Positions 33,711 to 42,516 of a stretch of 64,000 bases of DNA are shown piece by piece (within the stretch, counting starts at the first letter, position 1; every line of letters starts with the position of its first letter). The stretch covers positions 160,553 through 224,552 of the forward strand of contig NZ_LGEA01000090.1 in assembly GCF_001280065.1 (NCBI RefSeq), read 5' to 3'. The position numbers were made by a program, and so were the translations under genes. A model generated the notes under the pieces. That model did not search any database and had not been told where the DNA came from. It saw nothing but the letters and a program-made list of their open reading frames with translations. This DNA comes from Streptomyces sp. NRRL B-1140 (GTDB taxonomy: Bacteria; Actinomycetota; Actinomycetes; Streptomycetales; Streptomycetaceae).

Positions 33711-35651
33711 TCAGGGCACCTTGACCCACTGCGCCTTGCTCGGCGTGCCGTCGGCGTCCGTCACGAACAGCATGTACCAGCCCGCCTGGACCAGGTTGCG
33801 GTTCTTCGGCACGGTCACCGTCAGCTTGTCGCCGGACGCCTTGAAGTCCAGGGCGATCGACCGCTGGTCGATGTCCGTGACATGCGTGGCGGCGCTCGGC
33901 CGGATCAGCCGGACCTTCTTGACCTTCGCCGCGTCCGACGAGGTGAACGTCCCCGTGGAGCCCCGCTCGATGGTCTGCGGACCGCCCGACAGCGCGGGCC
34001 GGTCCTTGTCGCCGTACAGGTAGGGCGGCGTGTAGATCTCGATGCGCTGCTCGAACACGCCCGGCTTGGTGTTGGCCTTGTCGGCGTACAGCGAGTCGGA
34101 GCCGAAGACCATGACGCGGCCGTCGGGCAGCAGGATCGACCCGGAGTGGTAGTTGCGGCCGACCAGCGGGTCGGCGACCCGCCGCAGCTCGTTCTTCTCC
34201 GCGTCGTAGAGCCGCGCCTCGAAGATGTTGGAGTCGCCGCGGCCGCGGTAGTCCTCCGAGCCGCCGGAGATCAGCACGCTGTCGTCGGGCAGGACCGAGG
34301 CGTTCGGGTAGCGGGTGCCCTTGTCCAGGGACGGGCCGTCCACGAAGCGCGGGTTCGGCTTCTTCAGGTCGACGATCCGGGTCTTCTCGCTGGACTTCTC
34401 GGACTCGCCGACACCGCCGCCGCCGACCACCATGTACTTCTCGTCCTGCGCCGGCGGCAGCAGCACCGTGCCCGACGTCTCCATCAGGGTGGGGTCGCTC
34501 AGGCCGGGGATCTTCGAGAACTTGTTGGTGTCGACGTCCCACACGCCCGGCTCACGGCCCACGTTGTCCGGCCCGTAGCCCGCGTTGGACCCCGAGTAGA
34601 AGACCTTGCCGTTCTGCATGAGGAACAGCGCCGGGTAGGTCGGGAACTGCCGAACCTTGCCGGTGTAGGTCCACTTCTTCGTCTTCGGGTCGAAGACCTC
34701 GTTCTTGCCGGGGACCAGCTGGCCGATGTCGTCGAGGCCGGAGACGCTGAGGATCTTCCCGTCGCTCAGGGTGGTGAGCGTCGGGTACCAGCGGGCCTCC
34801 TTCATCGGGTCGACCTTGATGTACTTCTCGGCGACCGGGTCGAACTCGAAGGCGTCCCGGATGCCCTGGAAGTCCTTCTTGTCGAGGGCGAGCTTCTGGG
34901 CGATGCCGTAGGTGTTCTTGGCGTCGGCGCCCTTCAGGCCGTGCACGCGGTAGTTGTCCTGCGTGCCCGTCTCGAACTTCTTGCCCCGCTTCTGCGCCTC
35001 GACGTAGATCCGGCCGAGACCGGGGTCGTTGCGCAGGAACCTGCCGGTCGCCTTGTCGAAGACCTTCTTGGCGCGCGGCACGAGGACCGGGTCCTTGGAG
35101 ACGAAGGTCTTGCCGTTCTTCTTGCCGGTGAACGTGGTGCCCGCGGGCAGGGTGATCGGCGCGTCCGGGTTCTCGTTGTGGACGATCATCAGGCCGCCGG
35201 CCTTGGTGACGTCACCCTGGAGCTTCTCGTAGCGCTTGGTGCCGCCCGCGATCAGCAGATTGCCGTTGGCGAGCTGGGTGTGGCCGGTGCAGAACAGGTC
35301 GGCCGGCGTGGGCACCTTCTTGATGGTGCCCCTGACCGGATCCCAGATCCGGGTGTCGAACTTCTTCGCGTCGAAGTTGTCCTGGTTGTTGCCGGACCCC
35401 GCGACGAGCAGCACCTTACCGGTGCGCAGCAGCGCCGCGTGGATCGTGTTCTGCCGGTACTCCTCGGGGAAGTCGACTATCTCCCACTTGCCGTTGGCGG
35501 CCTTGTACTCCGGCTTGTTGATTGTGTACTGGTGGTATTTCTCGGTGCTGAAGCGGTAGAGCCACGGCCCGTTCATCCCGGCCAGCGCGAGTACCACCGC
35601 CGTGCCGATCGCGAGTCGACGGGCCCGGCGGCGGCCTGCACGGTCGTTCAT
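33711..35651 (-). CDS. glxA: Mononuclear copper radical oxidase GlxA
   Basis: The 646-aa membrane-anchored oxidase (signal-anchor LAIGTAVVLALAGMNGPWLY) belongs to the galactose oxidase/kelch family. All active-site residues are visible: Cys121 (DLFCTGH) for the Tyr-Cys crosslink, Trp288-Tyr289 (ARWYP), Tyr501-His502 (RNYHSGS) and His590 (AATHVTD). C121 and W288 coincide with the numbering reported for S. lividans GlxA. It oxidises glycan hydroxymethyl groups to aldehydes and is required for tip glycan deposition. Its start overlaps the cslA stop by four bases (ATGA), so the two are coupled. Confidence 0.95.
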   Translation of the reverse strand: MNDRAGRRRARRLAIGTAVVLALAGMNGPWLYRFSTEKYHQYTINKPEYKAANGKWEIVDFPEEYRQNTIHAALLRTGKVLLVAGSGNNQDNFDAKKFDTRIWDPVRGTIKKVPTPADLFCTGHTQLANGNLLIAGGTKRYEKLQGDVTKAGGLMIVHNENPDAPITLPAGTTFTGKKNGKTFVSKDPVLVPRAKKVFDKATGRFLRNDPGLGRIYVEAQKRGKKFETGTQDNYRVHGLKGADAKNTYGIAQKLALDKKDFQGIRDAFEFDPVAEKYIKVDPMKEARWYPTLTTLSDGKILSVSGLDDIGQLVPGKNEVFDPKTKKWTYTGKVRQFPTYPALFLMQNGKVFYSGSNAGYGPDNVGREPGVWDVDTNKFSKIPGLSDPTLMETSGTVLLPPAQDEKYMVVGGGGVGESEKSSEKTRIVDLKKPNPRFVDGPSLDKGTRYPNASVLPDDSVLISGGSEDYRGRGDSNIFEARLYDAEKNELRRVADPLVGRNYHSGSILLPDGRVMVFGSDSLYADKANTKPGVFEQRIEIYTPPYLYGDKDRPALSGGPQTIERGSTGTFTSSDAAKVKKVRLIRPSAATHVTDIDQRSIALDFKASGDKLTVTVPKNRNLVQAGWYMLFVTDADGTPSKAQWVKVP

Positions 35652-37648
35652 TCCTTACGTCCCCCAAGTCCACCAAGGGCGATCTGCATGGTCTGGTCGG
35701 ATCCCCCGACCTCCCCGTGTGCGCCCGGGGTGGCGGCCCACGAGGGCTTGCGCTGCGGGGTGTGGCCCGACGGCTGCTGCGGGATGGGCAGCGGCTGCGT
35801 CCGCGGCGGTCCCGCAGGGTCCTGCGGCTCTCCGGAGGCGGGGGCGGCGGGCTTCTTGGCGTCCTGCCGCAGCTGCCAGCGCCAGGCGAACACCGGCGAG
35901 GCGGTGATCAGCAGCGCGAACGTCGCCCAGATGATCATCGCGGGGTGGGAGTGACCGAAGACGAAGCCGGCCGTGATCGACCCACCGAAGATCGCGACGA
36001 AGTACCAGTGGTAGCGGAACGTGCCGAACCAGCGGTCCGGGCTCGCCGAGTCGCCCTTGGGCGTCACCACGAACTTGCTCTTGCGCCGCAGCACGGCGTC
36101 GATCAGCGCCTTGGCGTACAGCGGCGCCGACAGCGCGGACATCACCATGCCGGCCACCCCGCCGGAGCCCTCCGGCTCGTGCGGCGAGACGTTGTGCCGG
36201 CGGTTCCAGACGTACAGCCCGATCTGCAGGGCGGAGGCGTTGCCGTAGAGCATCAGCCACACGGCCGGGTCGATGTTCACACCCGAGGCGCCCAGGCCCA
36301 GGAACAGGCAGCAGCTCAGCGCCGCCAGGATCCAGTTGAGGGCCGACATCGGGTAGAAGATGATCATCATCGTGTAATTGAAGAGCTTGCTCGGCGGCAG
36401 CGAGTACCAGCCCTTCCAGTACTGCCCCAGGATCGTCTCGTACGTCCCGCGCGACCAGCGCATCTGCTGGGTGAAGAAGTCCGTCCAGGCGCTCGGGCCC
36501 TCACCGACCGCGAGCACGTCCGGCGTGTACACCGAGCGCCACTTCTTCCCCGTCGCCGGGTTCTTGTGGCGGTGCATCTCGAAGCCGGTCGCCATGTCCT
36601 CGGTGATCGAGTCGTACAGACCGCCGATCTGCTTCAGCGCCTTGATGCGCACGGCGTTGGACGTGCCGACGAACATCGGCGAGCCGTAGCGGTTGCCGGC
36701 GCGCTGGATCAGCGCGTGGAAGAGGAACTGCTGCGACTCGGCGGCCTTGGTGATGGGGTTGTCGTAGTTGCCGTAGACCTGCGGGCCGATGACGAAGCCG
36801 ACGTCCGGGTCGCGGAAGAAGCCGAGCATCCGCTCCAGGTAGTTGGGCAGCGGCACGTGGTCGGTGTCGACCGAGGCGAAGAAGTCGTAGTCGTCGCCGT
36901 GCGCCTCGAGCCAGGCGTTGTAGTTGCCGTGCTTGGTCTTGGCGCGGTGCGGGCCCTTGGCCTGGTTCCACTTGGCGACGCCCTTGCGGGAGAAGTGGTG
37001 CACGCCGAGCCGCTCGCAGACCGCCTTCACATCGGGGTCGTCGCCCTCGTCGAGCAGCCATACGTGCATCAGGCCCCGGTGGCGGATCCGGACGGCCGCC
37101 TCCAGGGTCTTCGTCACCATCTCCAGCGGCTCCTTGCCGGGCACGAAGGAGGTGAGGAAGGCCACTCTCGTGCCGGTCTCGGGCACCACCGGGACAGGGT
37201 CGCGGGCCACCAGCGTGGCGTGCGCGTTCGACAGCACGTTCATGCAGCGGAAGAACTCGATCAGGCCGATCGAGACGAGCATGACCATGTCCAGCGCGGG
37301 CAGCCAGTCGAAGGCCGGGTAGTCGCGCTCGGTCCAGTGCTCGGGCTGGAGCAGCCAGAACAGCAGGACCAGGGACAGCACCGGGGCCGCGGCCAGCATC
37401 AGGGCGACGCGGATGCGGTGCGGCTCCTGCGAGATGAGCGAGCGGTACTGCACCTTGTACGGCTTGTTCGGATCCGGCTGGGTGAGGGGACCGGCGAGCC
37501 GGCTGTAGTGCTCGTAGTCGTATCTCGGCAGCGTCTTCTTGATCCGCCGGAACGTCCCCGTCGTGCTCATCCGGTGAGCCGGCACCCTCAGCTGGGTGGT
37601 CTGGGACGGGTCGTTCTCCTGCCGGGCACCCGTGGGCCTCGACGTCAT
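35648..37648 (-). CDS. cslA: Cellulose synthase-like glycosyltransferase CslA
   Basis: The 666-aa GT2 membrane enzyme has an N-terminal pair of membrane segments and a cytosolic catalytic domain with LLDEGDD, the D-x-D of SVDTDHVPLP, SITEDMATGF (catalytic TED) and the QQMRWSRG acceptor-binding motif. Several C-terminal membrane segments and a Pro-rich tail follow. It polymerises a beta-glucan at growing hyphal tips together with GlxA. Neighbour order matches S. coelicolor SCO2836-SCO2837. A GGGGGGAT site precedes ATG 37648, and a hairpin sits immediately upstream in the leader. Confidence 0.95.
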   Translation of the reverse strand: MTSRPTGARQENDPSQTTQLRVPAHRMSTTGTFRRIKKTLPRYDYEHYSRLAGPLTQPDPNKPYKVQYRSLISQEPHRIRVALMLAAAPVLSLVLLFWLLQPEHWTERDYPAFDWLPALDMVMLVSIGLIEFFRCMNVLSNAHATLVARDPVPVVPETGTRVAFLTSFVPGKEPLEMVTKTLEAAVRIRHRGLMHVWLLDEGDDPDVKAVCERLGVHHFSRKGVAKWNQAKGPHRAKTKHGNYNAWLEAHGDDYDFFASVDTDHVPLPNYLERMLGFFRDPDVGFVIGPQVYGNYDNPITKAAESQQFLFHALIQRAGNRYGSPMFVGTSNAVRIKALKQIGGLYDSITEDMATGFEMHRHKNPATGKKWRSVYTPDVLAVGEGPSAWTDFFTQQMRWSRGTYETILGQYWKGWYSLPPSKLFNYTMMIIFYPMSALNWILAALSCCLFLGLGASGVNIDPAVWLMLYGNASALQIGLYVWNRRHNVSPHEPEGSGGVAGMVMSALSAPLYAKALIDAVLRRKSKFVVTPKGDSASPDRWFGTFRYHWYFVAIFGGSITAGFVFGHSHPAMIIWATFALLITASPVFAWRWQLRQDAKKPAAPASGEPQDPAGPPRTQPLPIPQQPSGHTPQRKPSWAATPGAHGEVGGSDQTMQIALGGLGGRKE

Positions 37649-37661
37649 GAATCATCCCCCC

Positions 37662-37681
37662 ACACGCGGACAGCCGCGTGT
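37662..37681 (-). promoter_or_regulatory. Leader hairpin directly upstream of the cslA ribosome site
   Basis: ACACGCGG (37662-37669), ACAG, CCGCGTGT (37674-37681) form a perfect 8-bp stem with a four-base loop. It ends about 14 bases before cslA ATG, next to the Shine-Dalgarno GGGGGGAT. It could be an operator or an RNA structure affecting translation. Confidence 0.5.
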
Positions 37682-38276
37682 TTCGTAGCTTCCTACCGCC
37701 TGCTGCTGGTCCCCCTCGACCTTCACAGACGTATCAGTGGTGGATCGCAGTCACCACGTCATCCACACCCTATAGACACGGTAATGCGACCTTCCGGTTG
37801 CATGATGCCCCCCACGGCATCGGTTCATGAACGGGGCCCCTATCCCCGCCCGGCGCGCAACCGGCTCCGAATCCCCCCAACTGCCGTGTAATCGCGGCAT
37901 CCTGTAAAACCGGAAAGCCAAGATTCTACGGCGCTCATCATGATCGCAAGACGCGAAACACGTTGGTTACGGTCATAGGCGTTCATTGTGACGCGTGTGG
38001 GGGCCGTGTGGAGACGTTGCCGGTAGACGGGCGCGAAGAGTGCCGAAGTGCTCTCTCATGGTCTCCTCCGCCCGCATCGGATCGCGGTCGGTCCCGGCGG
38101 GGGCGGCTCCCCGCGCTGCCTGCTCTTCCTTACGGCCGACGAGGGCGTTCAGTTCAACGAGGTCCCGCCCGCGGGAGCCGCAGCGATGACCCGCAGGCCG
38201 GCCGGCGGTCGATGAAGAGCTCGAAGAGGGTGTGGGCGGCGGAAGCACCCGCCGCGCGAGCCGCGTGGAAACAACA
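37682..38276. other. About 600-bp gap upstream of cslA without a supported gene
   Basis: This stretch is AT-richer than average between 37700 and 37980 and presumably contains the cslA promoter. TAGAAT on the minus strand near 37928-37933 is a possible -10 box. Short frames around 37973-38308 have no recognisable product, no good ribosome sites, and repetitive Ser/Pro or Arg-rich translations, so I do not call a gene. Confidence 0.5.
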
Positions 38277-38318
38277 GTGGCGGTTTGTGTTCGCGTCTCC
38301 GCGAACACAAACCGCCAC
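38277..38318 (-). terminator. Long perfect hairpin after tRNA-Lys copy 1
   Basis: Nineteen-base arms (38277-38295 and 38300-38318, starting GTGGCGGTTTGTGTTCGCG) are perfectly complementary around TCTC. It lies eight bases past the 3' end of the minus-strand tRNA and is followed there by a TGTTGTTT tract. The stem is unusually long. Confidence 0.85.
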
Positions 38319-38326
38319 CGGCAACG

Positions 38327-38400
38327 TGCGCCGCCAGGGACTCGAACCCCGGACCCGCTGATTAAGAGTCAGCTGCTCTAACCAACTGAGCTAGCGGCGC
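38327..38400 (-). tRNA. tRNA-Lys(CTT), copy 1
   Basis: On the minus strand GCGCCGC pairs with GCGGCGC to form the acceptor stem, with discriminator A. D-loop GCTCAGTTGGTTAGAGC, anticodon loop CTCTTAA (anticodon CTT) and T-arm GGGTTCGAGTCCC are canonical. The sequence is identical to the copies at 44147 and 58308. Confidence 0.97.
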
Positions 38401-38598
38401 CTGCTGACGTCGTAACCCTACAGGACGCCCGGAGGTGCTCCTGACCACCTCCCGGGCGCACGGGACCCCGGCAAGGCGGCCGTGTACATCATTCGGACCG
38501 TCAGCATGCGCGTGCGGAAGACAGTTGCGAAACTGGCCACGCGCGCCCCTCCGGTGCCCGGGCGCCGTATTTTCCGCCGGAAGTGTGAGGGGAATCGC

Positions 38599-39912
38599 AT
38601 GGAGTCGCCGGTATTCGAGGAAATCGACCCCGCGAGCGACTGCGACTGCCCGGGATGCGTCCACTGGCGCCGCGCCCTCCCGCATTCCTGGTCCGGCCGC
38701 GCCGGCGCCCACCCGGCGGCGCACCGGGCCCTCGCCCTGGCCGCCGCGGCCTCCGCCGCCCTCGGCGCGGGCCACGCCGTACCGGCCGCAGCGGCCCCCC
38801 ATGCCCCGCACCGCCCGGGTGTTCCCGCAGGTGACGAGCCTGACACCCCGCAGGGTGCCATGTCTCCGCTGCACGGTCCCGCGGGCAGCCAGACGGAGTC
38901 CTCCGTCGCCCCCGAGGCCAGCGCCATCACGCGCACGGAGATCATCAACAGGGCCAAAACCTGGGTCGCGGCGAAGGTGCCGTACAGCATGAGCGCCTAC
39001 TGGTCCGACGGTTATCGGCAGGACTGCTCCGGCTATGTGTCGATGGCCTGGCGGCTGCCCCGGAACGAATGGACGGGCAGTCTCGCGGCGTACGGGGAGA
39101 AGATTTCCAAGAAGGAACTCCAGCCGGGCGACATTCTGCTGTTCCACAATGCGTCCGACCCCGAGAAGGGTTCGCACGTCACCATTTTCGGCGGCTGGAC
39201 GGACAGCTCACACACCCACTACACCGCCTACGAGCAGACGCCCCCGCACACCCGCCGGCAGTCCACCCCCTACGCCTACTGGGACAACTCCAGCCGGTAC
39301 GTGCCCTACCGCTACAAGGGCGTCACCGCGCAGGAGCCGGCCCCCGGCAAGGACGGCGGCCAGGCGGGTGCCCCGGCCTCCACGCCGTACCCGGGAGCGG
39401 TGTACTTCGGCCCCGGGGCGAACAACGAGTACGTCACGCAGCTCGGCCGCATGCTCGTCGATCGCGGTGCCGGCAGCGTGTACGTCTCGGGCCCGGGGCC
39501 GCGCTGGACCGGCGCCGACCGGCGGGCGACCCGGGCGTTCCAGCTCGCCCAGGGCTGGACCGGCGTGGAGGCCGACGGGCTGCCCGATGCGCGCACCTGG
39601 GAGCTGCTGGTCACCGGCCAGGGCGAGGACGTGAAGGACGACGTGACCGGTCCGCCGCCCGCCTCCCACGGCGTCCCCGGCTACCCGGGGCGGGCGATGT
39701 TCCGCCCCGGCGCGAACAACCCCTATGTCACCCGGCTGGGCGAGCAGCTCGTGCGGAAGGGGTTCGGCAGGTTCTACCGGACCGGACCGGGACCGGCCTG
39801 GAGCGAGGCGGACCGGCGTGGCGTCGAGGCCTTCCAGCGCACCCAGGGCTGGCGGGGCGGCGCGGCGGACGGCTACCCGGGCCCGGAAACCTGGCGGCGC
39901 CTCTTCTCGTAG
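38599..39912 (+). CDS. NlpC/P60-like protein with two peptidoglycan-binding repeats
   Basis: The 437-aa protein starts with a cysteine-bearing SDCDCPGC segment, then a hydrophobic Ala-rich stretch (AHRALALAAAASAALGAGHAV). A cysteine-peptidase-like domain (about residues 115-255) has QDCSGYVSMAW (likely nucleophile Cys), LQPGDILLFHN and SHVTIFGGW (likely His). Two C-terminal repeats of about 70 residues each open with PGxxxFxPGANNxYVTxLG and end in an AFQxxQGW helix, typical of peptidoglycan-binding modules. It is expected to act on or bind the wall. Its position equals SCO2835. ATG 38599 is chosen for GAGGGGAATC. Confidence 0.82.
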   Translation: MESPVFEEIDPASDCDCPGCVHWRRALPHSWSGRAGAHPAAHRALALAAAASAALGAGHAVPAAAAPHAPHRPGVPAGDEPDTPQGAMSPLHGPAGSQTESSVAPEASAITRTEIINRAKTWVAAKVPYSMSAYWSDGYRQDCSGYVSMAWRLPRNEWTGSLAAYGEKISKKELQPGDILLFHNASDPEKGSHVTIFGGWTDSSHTHYTAYEQTPPHTRRQSTPYAYWDNSSRYVPYRYKGVTAQEPAPGKDGGQAGAPASTPYPGAVYFGPGANNEYVTQLGRMLVDRGAGSVYVSGPGPRWTGADRRATRAFQLAQGWTGVEADGLPDARTWELLVTGQGEDVKDDVTGPPPASHGVPGYPGRAMFRPGANNPYVTRLGEQLVRKGFGRFYRTGPGPAWSEADRRGVEAFQRTQGWRGGAADGYPGPETWRRLFS

Positions 39913-40076
39913 AACACCGAGGCACCCCCCTCTCGCGGGGCTCGAAGGCCTCCTTAGTGGAGGGCTCCAAAGCCCCTTCGGCCCCCTCCGGGCGGGCCCC
40001 GAATCCCGGTCGGCCCCGAGGGGTCCGTATCCGGACCACCGTTGTGACGCATCTGGCGCGGAGGCTGGAGGCACGC

Positions 40077-41198
40077 ATGAGTACGACCACTTCCCACACG
40101 TCCGAGTCCGACGGGCCGGCCGACGGACCGGCCCGGTCCGCCCGGCTCATCCAGAACGAGTCCACCACCGAGATCCCCGTCCATCTGCTGTTCCGTGACG
40201 ACCCCGACCCCGCGCCGGTGCCGGTGAAGCCGGCGGTCGTCGGCCGCAGGCAGGGCACGGGGGAGCAGCCGCGCCTCAGGCGCCCGGCGGCCGCCCCGAA
40301 GCGCCCGGTGCCCGAGACGGACCCCGGCCTCGTGGAGCGGCCCGCGCGGGTGCTGCCCGGCGCGGTGGGCGTACTGGCCGGTGCCTGTGGCGGGGCCGGG
40401 TGCGTGGCCACGTCCTGGTGGGCCGGGGTGCTGCCGCCGCTGGTACTGGAGGCGCTGCGGCTGCCCGCGTACACCGGGGCCGGGCTCGGCCCCGCCCAGT
40501 GGGCGGCGTACGCGGGCGCCGGGGCGCTCGGGCTGTTCGGGTTCGGCGGGCTGGCCCGGGGCCGCACCGGGCGGGCCTGGGTGCTGGGCCTGTTCGGCCG
40601 CTACCGGGGAACGGTCCGGCGCTCCGGCCTGCTGTGGGTCAACCCGCTGCTGCTGCGCCGCCGGGTGGACGTACGCCTGCGGCACTGGCGCAGTGAGCCC
40701 CTGCCCGCGGCCGACGGGAGCGGCGTCGCGCTGCGGGTGGTCGTCCTGGTGGTGTGGCGGGTGCGGGACACCGCCCGGGCCGTGCTGGGCGTGGAGGACC
40801 ATGAGACGTATCTGCGGGAGTGCGTCGAGGCGGCGCTGGCCCGGGTGCCGGTGGAGATGCCGGGCGGGCCGCGGGGCGCCGGGGACGCCGCGGCCGAGGC
40901 GCTGACCGGCCTGGTGGCGGCGGACGCCGCCCCGGTCGGCCTGGAGGTGTTCTCCGTGCAGCCGGTCCGCGTGGAGTACGCCCCCGAGATCGCCGCCGCG
41001 ATGCACCGCCGCCGGATCGCGCAGCTGGACGCCCGGCACCGGGCGAGCGTGCTCTCCTCGGTCGTGGACTCGGTGGAGGACACGGTGACCCGGCTGACGA
41101 CGCGGGGGCTGGTCGAACTCGACGACTACGAGCGGAAGGTGCTGGTGAAGGACCTGACGGTGGCGTTCTGCGCCGGCCGGGGAGAAACAGCCCCGTGA
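40077..41198 (+). CDS. SPFH/band-7-like membrane protein
   Basis: The 373-aa protein has a disordered Pro-rich N-terminus of about 100 residues and two membrane segments (LPGAVGVLAGACGGAG; WAAYAGAGALGLFGFGGL). A band-7-like domain follows: GLLWVNPLLLRRRVDVRLRHW, RVVVLVVWRVRDTARAV, the YLRECVEAAL helix and a helical end. SPFH proteins scaffold membrane microdomains; here it could organise the tip glycan machinery (inference from neighbours). GGAGG precedes ATG 40077. It corresponds by position to SCO2834. Confidence 0.8.
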   Translation: MSTTTSHTSESDGPADGPARSARLIQNESTTEIPVHLLFRDDPDPAPVPVKPAVVGRRQGTGEQPRLRRPAAAPKRPVPETDPGLVERPARVLPGAVGVLAGACGGAGCVATSWWAGVLPPLVLEALRLPAYTGAGLGPAQWAAYAGAGALGLFGFGGLARGRTGRAWVLGLFGRYRGTVRRSGLLWVNPLLLRRRVDVRLRHWRSEPLPAADGSGVALRVVVLVVWRVRDTARAVLGVEDHETYLRECVEAALARVPVEMPGGPRGAGDAAAEALTGLVAADAAPVGLEVFSVQPVRVEYAPEIAAAMHRRRIAQLDARHRASVLSSVVDSVEDTVTRLTTRGLVELDDYERKVLVKDLTVAFCAGRGETAP

Positions 41199-41204
41199 TT
41201 GGTA

Positions 41205-41250
41205 TGGACATGTTCAACTAACGGCCATAATCTCGAACTTGGTCTAGACC
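41205..41250 (+). promoter_or_regulatory. Promoter with DasR-like (dre) palindrome before the LPMO gene
   Basis: TGGACA (41205-41210) and TAATCT (41228-41233) are 17 bases apart. Immediately downstream, TGGTCTAGACC (41240-41250) contains the palindrome GGTCTAGACC, the core of the DasR-responsive element TGGTCTAGACCA. The site would cover the transcription start, a typical repressor position. Confidence 0.6.
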
Positions 41251-41299
41251 TACATGCACGCCTCATCGAACCTCCCCCACGTTCACCAGGAGCGGCAGC

Positions 41300-41905
41300 A
41301 TGCGAACCAGGACCAAGGTGTCCGCAGCCGCGGTGGGACTGGCCACGACCGGAGCTCTCGTGCTCTCCTCCGGCGGTGCCAGCGGCCACGGCTACACCGA
41401 CCTCCCCATCAGCCGGCAGAAGCTCTGCCAGAACGGCACCGTGACCAACTGCGGATCCATCCAGTGGGAACCGCAGAGCGTCGAGGGCCCGAAGGGCTTC
41501 CCGGCCTCCGGCCCCGCCGACGGGCAGATCTGCAACGCAGGACTCGGCCAGTTCGGTCAGCTCAGCGCACCGCGGACCCCGTCCGGCGGCGCCTGGCCGG
41601 CCACCAAGGTGACGGGCGGGCAGAACTACACGTTCCGCTGGCAGTTCACGGCCATGCACGCCACGACCGACTTCAAGTACTACGTCACCAAGCCGGGCTG
41701 GAACCAGAACCACAACCTGGCCCGGTCCGACCTCAACCTCACGCCGTTCTTCACGGTGCCGTACAACGGGCAGCGCCCGCCGTCCACGCTCTCCCACAGC
41801 GGCAGGCTGCCGACCGGGCTCAGCGGCCGGCACGTCATCGTGGCCGTGTGGACGATCGCCGACACGGCCAACGCGTTCTACGCCTGTTCGGACGTCACCT
41901 TCTGA
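41300..41905 (+). CDS. lpmP: AA10 lytic polysaccharide monooxygenase (LpmP-like)
   Basis: The 201-aa secreted copper enzyme has a signal peptide ending GGASG, leaving His1 in HGYTDLP, the first histidine-brace ligand. The second His is in QFTAMHATTDF. Two conserved cysteine pairs (KLCQNG...TNCGS; ICNAG...ACSDV) and the terminal DVTF are AA10 hallmarks. There is no binding module. It oxidatively cleaves chitin or cellulose-like chains. By synteny it is the LpmP gene (SCO2833), proposed to act on the cslA glycan and expose the wall. AGGAG precedes ATG 41300. Confidence 0.95.
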   Translation: MRTRTKVSAAAVGLATTGALVLSSGGASGHGYTDLPISRQKLCQNGTVTNCGSIQWEPQSVEGPKGFPASGPADGQICNAGLGQFGQLSAPRTPSGGAWPATKVTGGQNYTFRWQFTAMHATTDFKYYVTKPGWNQNHNLARSDLNLTPFFTVPYNGQRPPSTLSHSGRLPTGLSGRHVIVAVWTIADTANAFYACSDVTF

Positions 41906-42011
41906 ACCCTTCCGAACCTCTGAGCTTCCCTTGAGTCACCGGTGCGGCCGGTGTGGGTAGGTTCCTGCCACACCGGCCGCTCGAAGGCCGCCCAGGGCCT
42001 CGGGGGAGCTC

Positions 42012-42476
42012 ATGGAGATCTTGTTCTACATCGTGCCCACGCTCATGATCGCGGTCGCCTCCTGTGCCGTGGTCGTGGTGATCCGGCGCTCCGTGCGGGT
42101 CAGCCGCGCCTGGAACAGCGGCCTGACCGCCGAGGCCCGCTGCCTGCGGACGTACATCACGACGAGTGGGGGCGGCGACACCATGGTGCGCACCACGCTG
42201 CACCACGTGTACGAGTTCACCACGCGCGACGGCCGCGGCGTCCGCTTCGAGGAGCAGGGCGGGCCGGGGACGGTCCTCGAGGGCGACATCGTCACCGTGC
42301 ACTACCCGGCGGACCGCCCGGAGCACGCCACGGCCAGGCCCCCGGCGCACGGGAAGCTCGCCGCGGGCACGGGATGCCTGCTCGCCTTCCTCGGCACGTT
42401 CATCCTCTTCGCCGTCGGCTTCATGGTGGTGACATACGCGATGTTCTCCGCCGCGGGCGACTTCCCGCAGCCGTAG
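42012..42476 (+). CDS. DUF3592-like membrane protein
   Basis: The 154-aa protein has one membrane segment at each end (ILFYIVPTLMIAVASCAVVVVI; GTGCLLAFLGTFILFAVGFM). The beta-rich loop between them contains TTLHHVYEFTTRDGRGVRFEEQGGPG and GDIVTVHYPADRPEHA, the DUF3592 pattern. Function unknown. A GGGGGAGCTC ribosome site precedes ATG 42012. Confidence 0.8.
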   Translation: MEILFYIVPTLMIAVASCAVVVVIRRSVRVSRAWNSGLTAEARCLRTYITTSGGGDTMVRTTLHHVYEFTTRDGRGVRFEEQGGPGTVLEGDIVTVHYPADRPEHATARPPAHGKLAAGTGCLLAFLGTFILFAVGFMVVTYAMFSAAGDFPQP

Positions 42477-42487
42477 CGCTCCACATC

Positions 42488-42500
42488 TGACGGTACGTCA
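42488..42500 (+). promoter_or_regulatory. TetR-type operator candidate before the acyl-CoA synthetase
   Basis: TGACG-GTA-CGTCA is a perfect inverted repeat, followed by TACCGT (42503-42508), a plausible -10 box nine bases before ATG 42517. The gene would then be leaderless and the operator would sit between the promoter elements. Similar TGACGGnACGTCA sites serve TetR regulators of acyl-CoA metabolism. Confidence 0.5.
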
Positions 42501-42516
42501 ACTACCGTGCCTGCCC

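Noticed and set aside
37973..38361. Small frames in the gap left of tRNA-Lys copy 1
   Set aside because: Translations are compositionally biased, there are no ribosome sites, and the plus-strand one ends in the antisense-tRNA peptide RRQGLEPRTR.
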